A stretch of DNA of 32,500 nt from Polysphondylium violaceum (Eukaryota; Evosea; Eumycetozoa; Dictyosteliales; Dictyosteliaceae): positions 1 to 32,500 of the forward strand of contig AJWJ01000163.1 in NCBI GenBank assembly GCA_000277445.1, in the 5' to 3' direction. The notes under the pieces are model-generated. The model saw only the letters and a program-made list of their open reading frames with translations, made no database searches and was not told where the DNA came from. Shown in pieces: positions 9,576 to 19,572 of the stretch. How positions within the stretch are numbered: position 1 is the first letter of the stretch; the number at the start of each line of letters is the position of its first letter. Position numbers and translations under genes: made by a program.

Positions 9576-10804
9576 TTATTTAATAATAGAGTTTGTTAAT
9601 GATGATGATGACGATGTTGTTGATGATGTTGATGATGATGTTGATGATGTTGGTTTAGTCGTAAGGGTTAAATGTACAAAAGCTTTTCTAATATTTTTTA
9701 CAAAGGTGGATAAATTGCCAGATTGGTTTAAATCTGTTAATAGACTATAAAGATTTTGGAGCATGGGGGAGCATTCCAAAACTACATAGTCTTCGGTATC
9801 TTTGTCCAATGCAATAGAGATAATAAATGGTTTCTTGTGATTAGACGAATCAATGTTTGTAAAGATGAATTGCAATCCAGAGCCATCGGCAAGTTTTCTA
9901 AACTCCAAGCCAAAATAAGTTTTAAAATTATAGAGTGGCAGAGTGAGATCCTCTTTCTTTTTTTCATGTTCCTTTTCGATTCTCAACAAAACTCCATCCT
10001 TTTCTTGAATCTCTTCAAGTTCTTCGGTTTTAAGTTTCTCAAAGTTTTCCGATATACTGACCAACGAGTCTATCTTTTCCTTTAATTTAAAATACTCATT
10101 CTCTGATATTAGTTTCTCTCTTTTTTGTTCTTCAATTTCTATATTGATCATTGGTGTGTATTAGTTGTTGGTTCATACCTATATCTATTGATATTCGCTA
10201 TTTATTGCTATTAATATTTACCTTGTAAACATTGTTTTAAAAACATTTCATCTTGAATGAGTGTATCTAAATTCTTTGAAAATTGATTGCATATAGTTTG
10301 ATCTTTTTGAATTAGGTCCATAAAAGCCTCGACTTGTGCTTTATTGGTTTTTATAATTTTATCTTTGAATCTATGTATATCAATCTCTGCTTTATTACGA
10401 ATTTCTTTTGCTTTAGTTGCAAAGTCATTACTACTGTTACCGGCGCCACCACCACCGCTTGTGTATGTTTTTAATCTCGGGTTTTCTCTCTTTTCAGTAC
10501 CATCTAAATCAGACATTGATATGATACCTCTGTCGGGATATTGCCCAACACTATTACTAAAAAGGTCATTATTGTTATTTGATGCCTGGAGATATGAGTT
10601 ATTGTTATTGTTATTGTTGTTGTTATTATTATTATTCAATAGACTGTTGTTGTTTAAACTACTATTAATGATACTGTTGTTATTATTAATATTTGCAGTC
10701 GTGGTGGAAGTAGTGGCATTGGTTGACTTTGTCGATCTCTTTTTTCTTTTGTTTTGAGATTCTTTGTTTGACGCCTTTGACGATTGATTTGTATTTGTAT
10801 TCAT
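9576..10804 (-). CDS. spc25: SPC25, NDC80 kinetochore complex subunit
   Basis: Two exons, 10804-10222 and 10138-9576, about 381 aa. The 83-nt intron (GTAAAT...ATATAG) joins LQ to EIEEQKREKLISENEY in phase; an apparent ATG at 10151 lies inside the intron. Residues 1-115 are low complexity with an Asn run. Residues 125-255 form a coiled coil (KAKEIRNKAEIDIHRFKDKI, EFEKLK-type heptads). The C-terminal globular domain at about 261-355 has the SPC25 signature YNFKTYFGLEFRK, LQFIFTNIDSSNHKKPFIIS and STFVKNIRKAFVHL. The protein ends in a Ser/Thr-rich tail. SPC25 pairs with SPC24 at the inner end of the NDC80 complex that couples centromeres to spindle microtubules. The N-terminal extension of over 100 residues is unusual, since most SPC25 proteins are near 220 aa. 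Confidence 0.85.
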
Positions 10805-11037
10805 TTATGTACAGTTGTTGATAGATATAATATATGTGTCCTCATTTTCATTTCTCGCCAATTTCAAACACAGACATAATTTTTAAAAATTTAAAAATTT
10901 TTTGAAAAAAGGCGGGGAAAATGTTTCCCCTCCATGAAACAAAGGTGTTGCGTAATGGATATTGATATTGTGTGCACATGCACATTGTATAGGAGTTCGT
11001 TCATAAATAATAGTGATTTGATGTTTTACAGTTTTAT

Positions 11038-13218
11038 TTAAAATTTATCGAGTTTTTCTAGTTTACCACCGGTAAACATAGTTACCATTGATACTTCGTT
11101 TGGAAGGGGAGGTGGTGTTTTCGATTTCTTCTTTTTAATGACAAAGATAAATAAAACAACTCCGACCAATGCGAGTAAAACAACACCACCAATGATTGGT
11201 CCTATAATAACTCCAATATTTCTTTTATCTTTCTTTGGTTCTTCAGTGGTAGTTGGCAATGTTGTGTTTGAAGATGAATCTGATGATGATGATGGTTTCG
11301 TTCCTGATGATGATGAGGGTAGATGTGTTGATGAGGAATCAGATGATGCAGAGGCCGAGGAGGAAGGATTATTAGATGAAGAGGAAGCAGATGAAGATGA
11401 TGAAGCAGAGGCTGAGGAGGAAGATTCAGAGGAGACAGATGAAGATGAAGCAGCAGAAGAAGATTCAGAGGAAGAAGGAATAACATGCTCTAAATTAATT
11501 AAAAATTTAAGACCATTATATGAAACCTGAACAGAAAAAGAATCATTTCTATTTGATGATATTGAAATATATTTCAATGATTCTCCAATGGATGTTGGTG
11601 AATAAATGAAAATTTCGTCATCTTTACTTTGTCTCAAAGAATATGAGCTTGTGTCTTGAGTGTTGAATACTAATTTATCACCCACTGTTGAGTTTAATAT
11701 TTGTAATTTAACAAAGGTAAGTTGACAATCACCTGTGCTTGGAATGGTAAAGCTATTATTAAATAATGGGAGTAAAGACATATTCTCTGAATATTCAATT
11801 CTATGATCACCAAGTGGAGAGGATGTCTTGAAATAGTGTTGACCAAACATAGAGTATATTTTAGTTGGTGTACTTATAGTTATGTCATCGATGCCATCAT
11901 TATTCATATCACCAATTGATTTACCACTTGAGATAGTGTCCAAGGTGTATCCCAAGCAGGGTTGATTGATTAAAGATGATTTTGTAATTTGATAATGTTG
12001 AGTTGGATAAGGATTTCCAAATATTGCCCATGTGGAAAGTGCAGAGGATCCGCTGCATACTACATCTGCCAATTCATCGCCATTAATATCTTTTAAAAAG
12101 ATTTCTACACAAAGACTGTTTGAGCCTTGGGGAGAATCAGCCATTGTAAAACCCACATCACTAGCCAGAGTTGAGGAAACTAAAAATGAAGCTGGAAATG
12201 AATCCTTTCCATATAAAACAAATGTGTAATAACCAGAGTTTTTTGATGAAAAGGCAATATCATTTAAACCATCTCCATTGAAATCACCAATGCCAAACAA
12301 GGGATTGTTGTTTGAATTTATAGAAGTGTCGGTGAGAGAAAAAGTAAACCCATCGATCCCGTCATACAAAGGTACATAGAGACCAGAAGAAAGGGTTTGC
12401 TTGAATCCATAAACAACAACAATTTTTATCTGGTTGGTATTAAGAATTATATCAATAAGATTGTCATTATTAATGTCACCAACACCCATACCATAACCAT
12501 TCAAGCCTGCTATTTTGAAACCATTTTGGCCGTTTAAAGTTGCCGAATCATATAGACCACTATTACTACTAACAGTAGGAAACTTGCCGCCATTGATACC
12601 GTATAGAACATATGTAGCTGAAGGACCAACATTGCCTGTTGCACCTACGTTTGTGCAAAACATTAAATCAGGTAGGCCATCACCATTGAAATCACCCACA
12701 GCTTTATTATTGCCTATGCCTTGATTGGACCCAGCCACACCAGCAAAATAGAATCCATTATTGGGGTTATCCATATATGTCATATCAAGGGTTCCCGATG
12801 GATATTGTTGAGCACCATAGATGACCAATAGTTTACCAGATTGGGTTGTTCTTTGTTGAATAATCAAGTCATCATAACCATCATTATTCAAATCTGCACA
12901 TTTCGTATGAATATTTGCAAGCAACCCAGGAAATCTAAAGCCATTAGTTCCATCGAGTGCTGTTGCACTAGTGAGATATGCTGTTGGTTGTCCAAAAAAA
13001 ACATTTACAGTTGACATTGATGAGGCAATCAAGTCTGTTTTGCCATCACCATTGATATCGCAATAAAAAGATGAGTAAACTTCTTCTGTATTTGAAAATG
13101 AATATGAGTTTGTAGCATCTAGATTTGCTACAGAGTTTGGATAGAATGCATAAGAGATAGATATACAACTACTGAAAAGTAATAGTATACTTGAAAATAA
13201 ATAAAAATATATCTTCAT
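11038..13218 (-). CDS. Type I membrane protein with seven FG-GAP repeats (integrin-alpha-like propeller)
   Basis: A single exon of 726 aa from ATG 13218. I prefer this to ATG 13296 because it places a clean signal peptide at the N-terminus (MKIYFYLFSSILLLFSSCIS, cleavage likely after ISYA, residue 24). Seven Ca-binding loops of the FG-GAP type follow at residues 54 (DINGDGKTD), 109 (DLNNDGYDD), 176 (DFNGDGLPD), 248 (DINNDNLID), 312 (DFNGDGLND), 377 (DINGDELAD) and 437 (DMNNDGIDD), enough for one seven-bladed beta-propeller. Residues 490-580 look like a beta-sandwich; 581-665 is a Ser-rich stalk, likely glycosylated. A membrane helix (about 672-697, GVIIGPIIGGVVLLALVGVV) precedes a short tail starting KKKKSKTPPPLPNEV. 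The integrin-alpha tail motif GFFKR is absent. The likely role is adhesion or ligand binding at the cell surface. Confidence 0.85.
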   Translation of the reverse strand: MKIYFYLFSSILLLFSSCISISYAFYPNSVANLDATNSYSFSNTEEVYSSFYCDINGDGKTDLIASSMSTVNVFFGQPTAYLTSATALDGTNGFRFPGLLANIHTKCADLNNDGYDDLIIQQRTTQSGKLLVIYGAQQYPSGTLDMTYMDNPNNGFYFAGVAGSNQGIGNNKAVGDFNGDGLPDLMFCTNVGATGNVGPSATYVLYGINGGKFPTVSSNSGLYDSATLNGQNGFKIAGLNGYGMGVGDINNDNLIDIILNTNQIKIVVVYGFKQTLSSGLYVPLYDGIDGFTFSLTDTSINSNNNPLFGIGDFNGDGLNDIAFSSKNSGYYTFVLYGKDSFPASFLVSSTLASDVGFTMADSPQGSNSLCVEIFLKDINGDELADVVCSGSSALSTWAIFGNPYPTQHYQITKSSLINQPCLGYTLDTISSGKSIGDMNNDGIDDITISTPTKIYSMFGQHYFKTSSPLGDHRIEYSENMSLLPLFNNSFTIPSTGDCQLTFVKLQILNSTVGDKLVFNTQDTSSYSLRQSKDDEIFIYSPTSIGESLKYISISSNRNDSFSVQVSYNGLKFLINLEHVIPSSSESSSAASSSSVSSESSSSASASSSSSASSSSNNPSSSASASSDSSSTHLPSSSSGTKPSSSSDSSSNTTLPTTTEEPKKDKRNIGVIIGPIIGGVVLLALVGVVLFIFVIKKKKSKTPPPLPNEVSMVTMFTGGKLEKLDKF

Positions 13219-13665
13219 TTTTAAATTAATCACAATAGTTAGAAAAGAGTTGTTATTCTTATATGTTGTAAGGGTGTGGATCAAATGTGAAATCAATCAT
13301 TTTTAAAATAGGTGGCGGGGATTTTTTTTTCGTTTGTGATAAAGATTTGCAAAGATTTTTTTTCGTGAAGGGTTAGCCAAAAAAAACCTCCCGTTTTTTG
13401 GCATGAATTAATTTGGTCATAAAATTGTGATAGGGTGTGTCAATCAAACATTATAAATGTGTTGCAACATTTTCTAGTAACATGCAACACATCTTAAAAC
13501 ACTTTATCACTTGATTGATCAAAAAGGAATAATGAATCATTGATAAGATTTAGAACTCTGATTTTGAATAGACATAGAAAAAAAAAAAAAAAAAAAGAAT
13601 CGATGTTTTGAGTCAATATTGATTTTTTTTTTTTAAATTATATATATCTAAATCCCAGAAATAAG
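13219..13665. promoter_or_regulatory. Divergent promoter region with nested inverted repeats
   Basis: This lies between the starts of the FG-GAP gene and the first acetyltransferase gene. It holds A/T runs and a nested inverted repeat: TCAATCAA 13440-13447 pairs with TTGATTGA 13511-13518, and inside it ATGTGTTGC 13457-13465 pairs with GCAACACAT 13484-13492. TATATATATC at about 13638 is TATA-like, just upstream of the acetyltransferase start. Confidence 0.6.
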
Positions 13666-14481
13666 ATGTTTAGATTGAATAATTTTACAAAAGCTTTTAT
13701 TAGATTGAATACGAGATATTATTCAACAAGTACTACTACGATTACATCTCAACAAATAATAGATTCAACACAAACAACGGGTTTTAATACAATCCCATTG
13801 GATGCATCACGAAATACAATCTTACAAACAAGAGGAATACATAACCCAAATAGTTTTTTCTCAAATTTATCAACAACAATAGCATCGACAACTAGTAGTA
13901 CTTCAAATGAACTCACACTTGTTGGTGAAACTGTAGAGCTTATTCCATTGAAGCGAGAACATGCTCAAGATTTGGTTGAAGCATCAAAAGATGGAGAATT
14001 ATCTAGTTTAAAATTCACTGTAGTTCCCAATCAAGGCAGTATTGGCAAGTATTTAGATACTGCATTTGCAGGTAAAGAACAAGGTACAATTATTCCATTC
14101 ACTATTGTAAGAAAGAGTGATGGAAAAGTAGTGGGTAGCACAAGGTTTTGGAAATTGGATAGAGTGAATCGTAATGTAGAGATAGGACACACATGGTTAA
14201 GTGCATCCGTTCAAAGATCTAGTATGAATACCGAGTGCAAACTATTACTTTTAACCTATGCATTTGAAGTCCTCAATTGTATTCGTGTACAATTCACCAC
14301 TGACGAGTTGAATGAAAAATCAGCAGCAGCTATACTTAGACTTGGTGCAAAATATGAAGGTACTGTAAGACACGAGCGTATCATGCCCGATGGTCGTAAA
14401 AGAAATTCCCTTCGTTTTAGTATAATCGACAGTGAATGGGAAGATTCAAAATCTATTCTATTATCCAAATTGTCAAGATAA
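13666..14481 (+). CDS. GNAT-family N-acetyltransferase, tandem copy 1, probable mitochondrial presequence
   Basis: A single exon of 271 aa. The N-terminus MFRLNNFTKAFIRLNTRYYS is basic, hydroxylated and free of acidic residues, like a mitochondrial targeting sequence. Residues 30-85 are a Thr/Ser/Asn-rich linker. The GNAT fold (Acetyltransf_3 / RimJ-like) starts at LTLVGETVELIPLKREHAQDL and includes PFTIVRKSDGKVVGSTRFW, the acetyl-CoA-binding region around LSASVQRSSMNTECKLLLLTYAFEVL, then RVQFTTDELNEKSAAAILRLGAKYEGTVRHERIMPDGR-type segments typical of RimJ/RimL enzymes acting on N-terminal or small amines. The substrate is unknown. It is followed in tandem, 219 nt later, by a close paralogue, and a 96-nt stretch is identical between them. 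Confidence 0.88.
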   Translation: MFRLNNFTKAFIRLNTRYYSTSTTTITSQQIIDSTQTTGFNTIPLDASRNTILQTRGIHNPNSFFSNLSTTIASTTSSTSNELTLVGETVELIPLKREHAQDLVEASKDGELSSLKFTVVPNQGSIGKYLDTAFAGKEQGTIIPFTIVRKSDGKVVGSTRFWKLDRVNRNVEIGHTWLSASVQRSSMNTECKLLLLTYAFEVLNCIRVQFTTDELNEKSAAAILRLGAKYEGTVRHERIMPDGRKRNSLRFSIIDSEWEDSKSILLSKLSR

Positions 14482-14700
14482 ATATATTTTTAAATGTGTA
14501 TTATTACAAAAATTAATGATTCTTATTTATTTGAATATTACAAGTCATATCTCATGAGTTATTATAAATTCTAGACAATAACAACACAAAACCTCTTAAA
14601 AAATTATCAACCACTTGATCACTACAATCAGTTTTATTATTTGTTGAAAGAGGGGGTTTAGTATTTTATTATTTATTTTTATCTAAATCACCAAGGTACA

Positions 14701-15501
14701 ATGTTTAGAGTAAATAATAATTTTACAAAAGCTTTTATTAGATATTGTTCAACAAGTAATAAAACAACATCTAAGCCAAAAATAGATTCAGCACAAAATG
14801 ATTCTAGTTGTAAATTAGTCCCATTGGATTCATCAGTAAATATACATTTACACCATAATTCTAATAGTTTTCTCTCATATTTACTACCAACAACAATAAC
14901 ATCGACAACTAGTAATACACAAAATGAACTCACACTTGTTGGTGAAACTGTAGAGCTTATTCCATTGAAGCGAGAACATGCTCAAGATTTGGTTGAAGCA
15001 TCAAAAGATGGAGAATTGTGGAATATAAAATTCACTGTTATTCCAAATCAAGAGACAATCCACAAGTATTTAGATACTGCAATTGCCGAAAGGGATAAAG
15101 GTACGAGCATTCCATTCACTATTGTAAGAAAGAGTGATGGAAAAGTAGTGGGTAGCACAAGATTATTGAGATTAGATAGAAAAAATGGTCAAGCAGGGAT
15201 AGGATATTCATGGCTAAGTGCATCCGTTCAAAGAACTAGTATAAATACCGAATGCAAATTTCTACTTTTAACCTATGCATTTGAAGTCCTCAATTGTATT
15301 CGTGTGCAAATAATGACCGATAGATTAAATGAAAAATCAGCGACTGCAATCGCAAGACTTGGTGCTAAGCTTGAAGGTACCCTAAGACACGAATGTATCA
15401 TGCCTGATGGTCGTATAAGAGATACACTTTGTTTTAGTATAATAGATAGTGAATGGCAAGAATCAAAATCTATTCTATTATCCAAATTATCAAGAAAATA
15501 A
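14701..15501 (+). CDS. GNAT-family N-acetyltransferase, tandem copy 2, probable mitochondrial presequence
   Basis: A single exon of 266 aa, collinear with copy 1 from the GNAT domain to the end (constant offset of 1017 nt, no indel seen in the compared blocks). The N-terminus MFRVNNNFTKAFIRYCSTSN is again presequence-like. The linker (about 25-75) differs most. Differences in the domain include LRLDRKNGQAGIGYSWLS in place of WKLDRVNRNVEIGHTWLS, and QIMTDRLNEKSATAIARLGAKLEG; both copies keep the domain open and intact, so both are probably active. The stop is 46 nt from the stop of convergent INTS7. Function is as for copy 1; the substrate is not deducible. Confidence 0.88.
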   Translation: MFRVNNNFTKAFIRYCSTSNKTTSKPKIDSAQNDSSCKLVPLDSSVNIHLHHNSNSFLSYLLPTTITSTTSNTQNELTLVGETVELIPLKREHAQDLVEASKDGELWNIKFTVIPNQETIHKYLDTAIAERDKGTSIPFTIVRKSDGKVVGSTRLLRLDRKNGQAGIGYSWLSASVQRTSINTECKFLLLTYAFEVLNCIRVQIMTDRLNEKSATAIARLGAKLEGTLRHECIMPDGRIRDTLCFSIIDSEWQESKSILLSKLSRK

Positions 15502-15547
15502 ATATAATGTCGTTTATTACCAATGTGGTTCTTTTCTATTTATTTAC

Positions 15548-16547
15548 TTATTGATGATTAAAAAAGTTCGAAGGGAAATTACAGGGAACTTGTAAAAATG
15601 AATTAATAACTTGCTCAAACAATGACATCCATTCTTGATTACTATTAAAAGATTCATTTGATGATAGTTTCTTTTGAATGTATAAACATAATTGATAAAG
15701 TGGATATTTGTTGTTGTGATCGATAACATTATGATTACTATTGAATGTATTGTTTTTGATGTTTTCTGAAATTTGTAAATCATTGTTGGTTAAAATTGAC
15801 AATAAATGATTTATAATATAAATGATTATATTACAGGAGGAAAACAATGAGTCCAATATTTGTTTTGTATCAATTGCAATTGGTTTACCCCCATTAACAC
15901 CGTTGCTAAGATTTATATATTTTCTTAATAATTCTTTAAAATTATCTAATTTAATTAAACATTGTTTAGATATTCTATTTGAATTATTGTTATTATTACT
16001 ATTATTATTATTAATGATTGGAGTACATTCTAATATAATTGATTTTAAATTTAAAAGATTAAATAGATATCTTTCACGAAGGTATATAAATTCTTCTTGG
16101 AAATATAATGATCTCTCTTGGAGGGAACTAGATTTAATTGATAATAATGAACTATGATAGTTTGAGAGTTGTTTAGTGACAAGGGATTGATTAGTATTGT
16201 TTGAAATTTCATTTTCCAAACAAGATATTGAAAGTAAACCTTTGATCCAAAAATAATTACATTCAGATTCAACATGATTAATTAAACTTGAATAAATTAT
16301 TTTTGAAATCAAATGGAATCCATGTCTCTGAGCATGTTGGGCTAAATGATAACAACACCAAAGTTGATTAGGTTTTGGATTAGATAATATAAGTTTAACC
16401 AAAGGTACCAATGATTTAGTAACATGATTAATTTCATTTATATTTTCATCATATGATCTAAACAATATTATAAATATTGACATTGTTATATTGGTTTTAA
16501 TATCTGTTGATTTTGTATTACTATTATTGTTGCTACTACTATTATTA

Positions 16548-16603
<56 letters not shown>

Positions 16604-18457
16604 TAATAAATTTGATAAATAATCCAATATTTGATTGAAAAATGGATAAACAACTTGTTTTTTAAATTTGATATATATTGACATACAATGTAATAGACTC
16701 TTTATGTTTTGTTCATTTGTTTTTTCATTTAATAGTGAAATGATTGTTGTTGATATTTGTTTACTATAGTTTGGATACTTTTTAATAAATTTAATAATTG
16801 AATTTAATAATGTTGATGATTTACTAATGATTGTATTGGTACTAGTGAATTGTGTTTTAATTATTATACAAATACTATTTACAATTTGATTACATATATT
16901 ATCAATGTCCTTATCATTATTACTATTACTACTACTATCATTATTACTACTAAGTACTATTGATTCATTTACTATATTTACAAGTATATCTATACATAGT
17001 TCGGAAAGAGTTAGATCATAATCCAACGAATATTGGAATAGTAGCGATAGGCCTTTGGTGTTTGTTTTGATATCGTTGAATAGAGTGATTGATAGATTTG
17101 ACAGTAACACCAATGCATGATATTTGATTTCCCAGTAGTTTTGAGGACTTTGTTCGAGGATATCAAATAGCTCGGTCAAAGGATACTGCGAGTGGGGCGA
17201 TATTTTTGATAAGGTTAATAAACATTTTAACGAAGTCACTTTAACTTTAACTCTTGGATCAGAGAGACCAAATGTTGTTAGGAATTTAATATGTTGGTCA
17301 ATGTAGAGTATATGTTTACTTGCTAGACTCGTCAATGTATCCAATATAGCTGTTACATAGAGTACCGATGGATAGAGTGATAATAATCCCACCAACATCT
17401 CTCTAGATTGATTAGATATCGAATGACTATGATGCATATGTCTGAATAATCTGGTGTACTTTAGTTTAGTAATGGGCGGTGTCTCCACACTCTGAATAGT
17501 TTTATGTATCTTTTCTATAACACTATCAGAGAATAATGGTGAGATTTCGCATAATTTATCGATAATAAATATCACTGCTTCTACCTCGACTTGATCATGT
17601 GATTGCATACATGAACGTATGCTATATATAATATACTAATTAGTATTATAACTACTTTAATATATATTAAAAGTATTGATCGATACATACCTATGATGAA
17701 TATAAAGTTTATCAACTATACACTGAGGTACACTTCCCAATACTCTGAGTGCTAATGAACGTGCAATTGGATCATTTGATAAAATGACTGAATGAATTCT
17801 CTTTAAAACATCGTCTATATTTGCAATCTTGTGAATCTCATGTGAGCACTCTTGAAATACTTTAAGTATTCTATACTTTACAGTGTTGTTTGTATTTCTA
17901 AAGATATCTGATAACTTAACAATCACTGAATTCACTACCAATGGAGTTGGTTGGTATTTGATCAAATGACTAAAGAATAAAATAGATTCAACTTGGTCTC
18001 CTATATTTCCACTTCTAATGCCCTTGTCAATCTCCATTAAAATAGTACCGCAGTTGTCATCTTCTTTATTTTGATCCCCGCCTATAGTTGACGAGGGCAG
18101 TGATGCTGTTGGCACTGCTGCGTTGATTGGGTTGTTTCCCGTTGTAGATGTTGATGATTGTGGAGATAATAAAGAAGGTGCTGGTGTGTTTGTTGTTGTG
18201 CCAGGTGTAGATGTTGATGCTGGTAGATTTGTTGCTGTTGTTGTTGTTCCTGTTGTAGATGTGGTGGTTGTTGATAAATTACTACCCAAGTTACCTGCAC
18301 TCGATAATGCTGTAGTTGAAGTATTGTTAAACAAATAAAACAAAGAGTTTGGTGGCAGTTGTTGATTTGATAAACCAAATGAAGCTGTTGATCCACCAGA
18401 CAATGATGGTGTTCTTTTGGCACCACCAAATGTTTGACGTGATGTCGATGCAGACAT
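15548..18457 (-). CDS. ints7: Integrator complex subunit 7
   Basis: Two exons, 18457-17691 and 17621-15548, about 946 aa, close to the usual INTS7 length. The 69-nt intron (GTATGT...TATATAG) joins LYIHH to SIRSCMQSHDQVEVEAVIF, restoring the conserved INTS7 sequence. Residues 1-120 are Ser/Thr/Pro-rich and disordered. The conserved helical-repeat part starts at LMEIDKGIRSGNIGDQVESI and includes NDPIARSLALRVLGSVPQ and KLKYTRLFRHMHHSHSIS. An Asn run of about 21 residues comes from the AAT repeat at 16541-16603. Integrator binds RNA polymerase II, cleaves snRNA 3' ends and attenuates transcription; INTS7 belongs to its structural and DNA-damage-linked module. The C-terminal half is Asn-rich and diverged. 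The gene is convergent with acetyltransferase copy 2. Confidence 0.93.
16541..16603. repeat. ATT/AAT trinucleotide repeat, coding for poly-Asn
   Basis: Twenty-one ATT-phase triplets (one GTT interruption) inside INTS7 encode a run of about 21 Asn on the minus strand. Such runs are common in dictyostelid proteins and likely vary in length between strains. Confidence 0.95.
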
Positions 18458-18644
18458 ATCTATTTGTATATCTATATTTGATCAATCATATGAACCCAAC
18501 TATTAAATCTAAAAAATGTAAAAAAAATGCCAAGATGAGCAAATTTTGAAAAAAAAAAAAAAAAAAAAAATAAACTTTGGACATAAAAGTGGACCTTTGG
18601 ATGTATATTTCATATTATTAACAACAGTAGTATTTAAAGATTTA

Positions 18645-19572
18645 TTAATTTTTATCAATTGGAGTAACGTAGGCAGCAGTGAGACCACCATCAACTAAAA
18701 ATGTGGAGCCAGTTACATAGGAGGAATCGTCACTGGCTAAAAAGAGTGCACCTTTGGCTACTTCGTCAGCTTGACCAAATCTGCCCATTGGTAAATGAAC
18801 CAATCTTCTGTTTCTTTTTTCTGGAGTATCGAGGAATTTATCTAAAAGTTCGGTTCTTAATGGACCTGGACAAAGAGCATTGACTCTGATCTTTTCTCTG
18901 GCGTGGATGACGGCGAGCTCTCTGGTCATGGCCAAAACACCACCCTTGCTGGCAGTGTAGGCAATTTGTGGTGTGGCAGCACCCATACAAGCGACAAAAC
19001 TGGCAGTATTGATGATTGAGCCACCACCGGCTCTGAGAATAGCTGGAATACCAAATTTGCAGCCTAAAAATACACCCTTCAAGTTGACATTCATTGTTTG
19101 ATCCCAAACAGCCTCGGTGGTCTTGACAGAATCGTCGTCATCAGATATCATGATACCGGCATTATTAAAGAGGATATTTAATTTACCAAAAGTCTTTTCA
19201 GCAACTTCTACCATTTGTTTGCAATCCTCTGCTTTGCTAACATCTGCACGGAAGAAATAAGCTTCCCCACCCAATGTTTTAATTTGATCGGCTACCTGTT
19301 TACCTTTTGCCTCATTAATATCTACCAACAAAATTTTGGCACCCTCTTTTGCAAATAATAAAGATGATTCTTTTCCAACACCATCACTAGCACCTGTAAT
19401 CAATGCTACTTTTCCACTTAATCTACCATTTTCTATTATTGTTTTTAAAAGTTAATTATTAAATCAATGAAACGTATATTTATTAAATATACCTACTATT
19501 GACAGTAGTAGTAAAAAATAATCTTTGAGTAAAGACTTTGGTAGTTTGGACTTTAAAAATATTGCTAAACAT
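18645..19572 (-). CDS. Short-chain dehydrogenase/reductase, probable mitochondrial presequence
   Basis: Two exons, 19572-19497 and 19432-18645, about 287 aa. The intron is 64 nt, and the donor GTAGGT is the one that keeps phase, giving VN-KNGRLSGKVALITGAS. The N-terminus MFSNIFKVQTTKVFTQRLFF is basic and amphipathic, like a mitochondrial presequence. Classical SDR motifs follow: TGASDGVG at 38-45 (cofactor loop), Asp63 after the second strand (VDIN, suggesting NAD rather than NADP), NNAG at 115-118, Ser170, Tyr184 and Lys188 (YTASK) as the catalytic set, and CPGPLRTEL. The C-terminal SSYVTGSTFLVDGG is typical of bacterial-like SDRs of the cyclopentanol or 3-oxoacyl reductase type. The substrate is unknown. 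The start of exon 2 alone lacks an ATG, which supports the spliced model. Confidence 0.87.

Noticed and set aside
9756-10085. Plus-strand ORF of 109 codons opposite SPC25 exon 2
   Set aside because: It is a shadow of the conserved SPC25 globular domain and coiled coil.
10344-10757. Plus-strand Leu-rich ORF of 137 codons opposite SPC25
   Set aside because: It mirrors Asn-codon repeats (ATT/GTT read as Ile, Leu, Val) and overlaps exon 1 of a gene with clear family support.
11138-11530. Plus-strand acidic ORF of 130 codons opposite the FG-GAP gene
   Set aside because: It is the antisense of the Ser-rich stalk and membrane helix; AGC/TCA codons read backward give Asp/Glu runs. No independent signal supports it.
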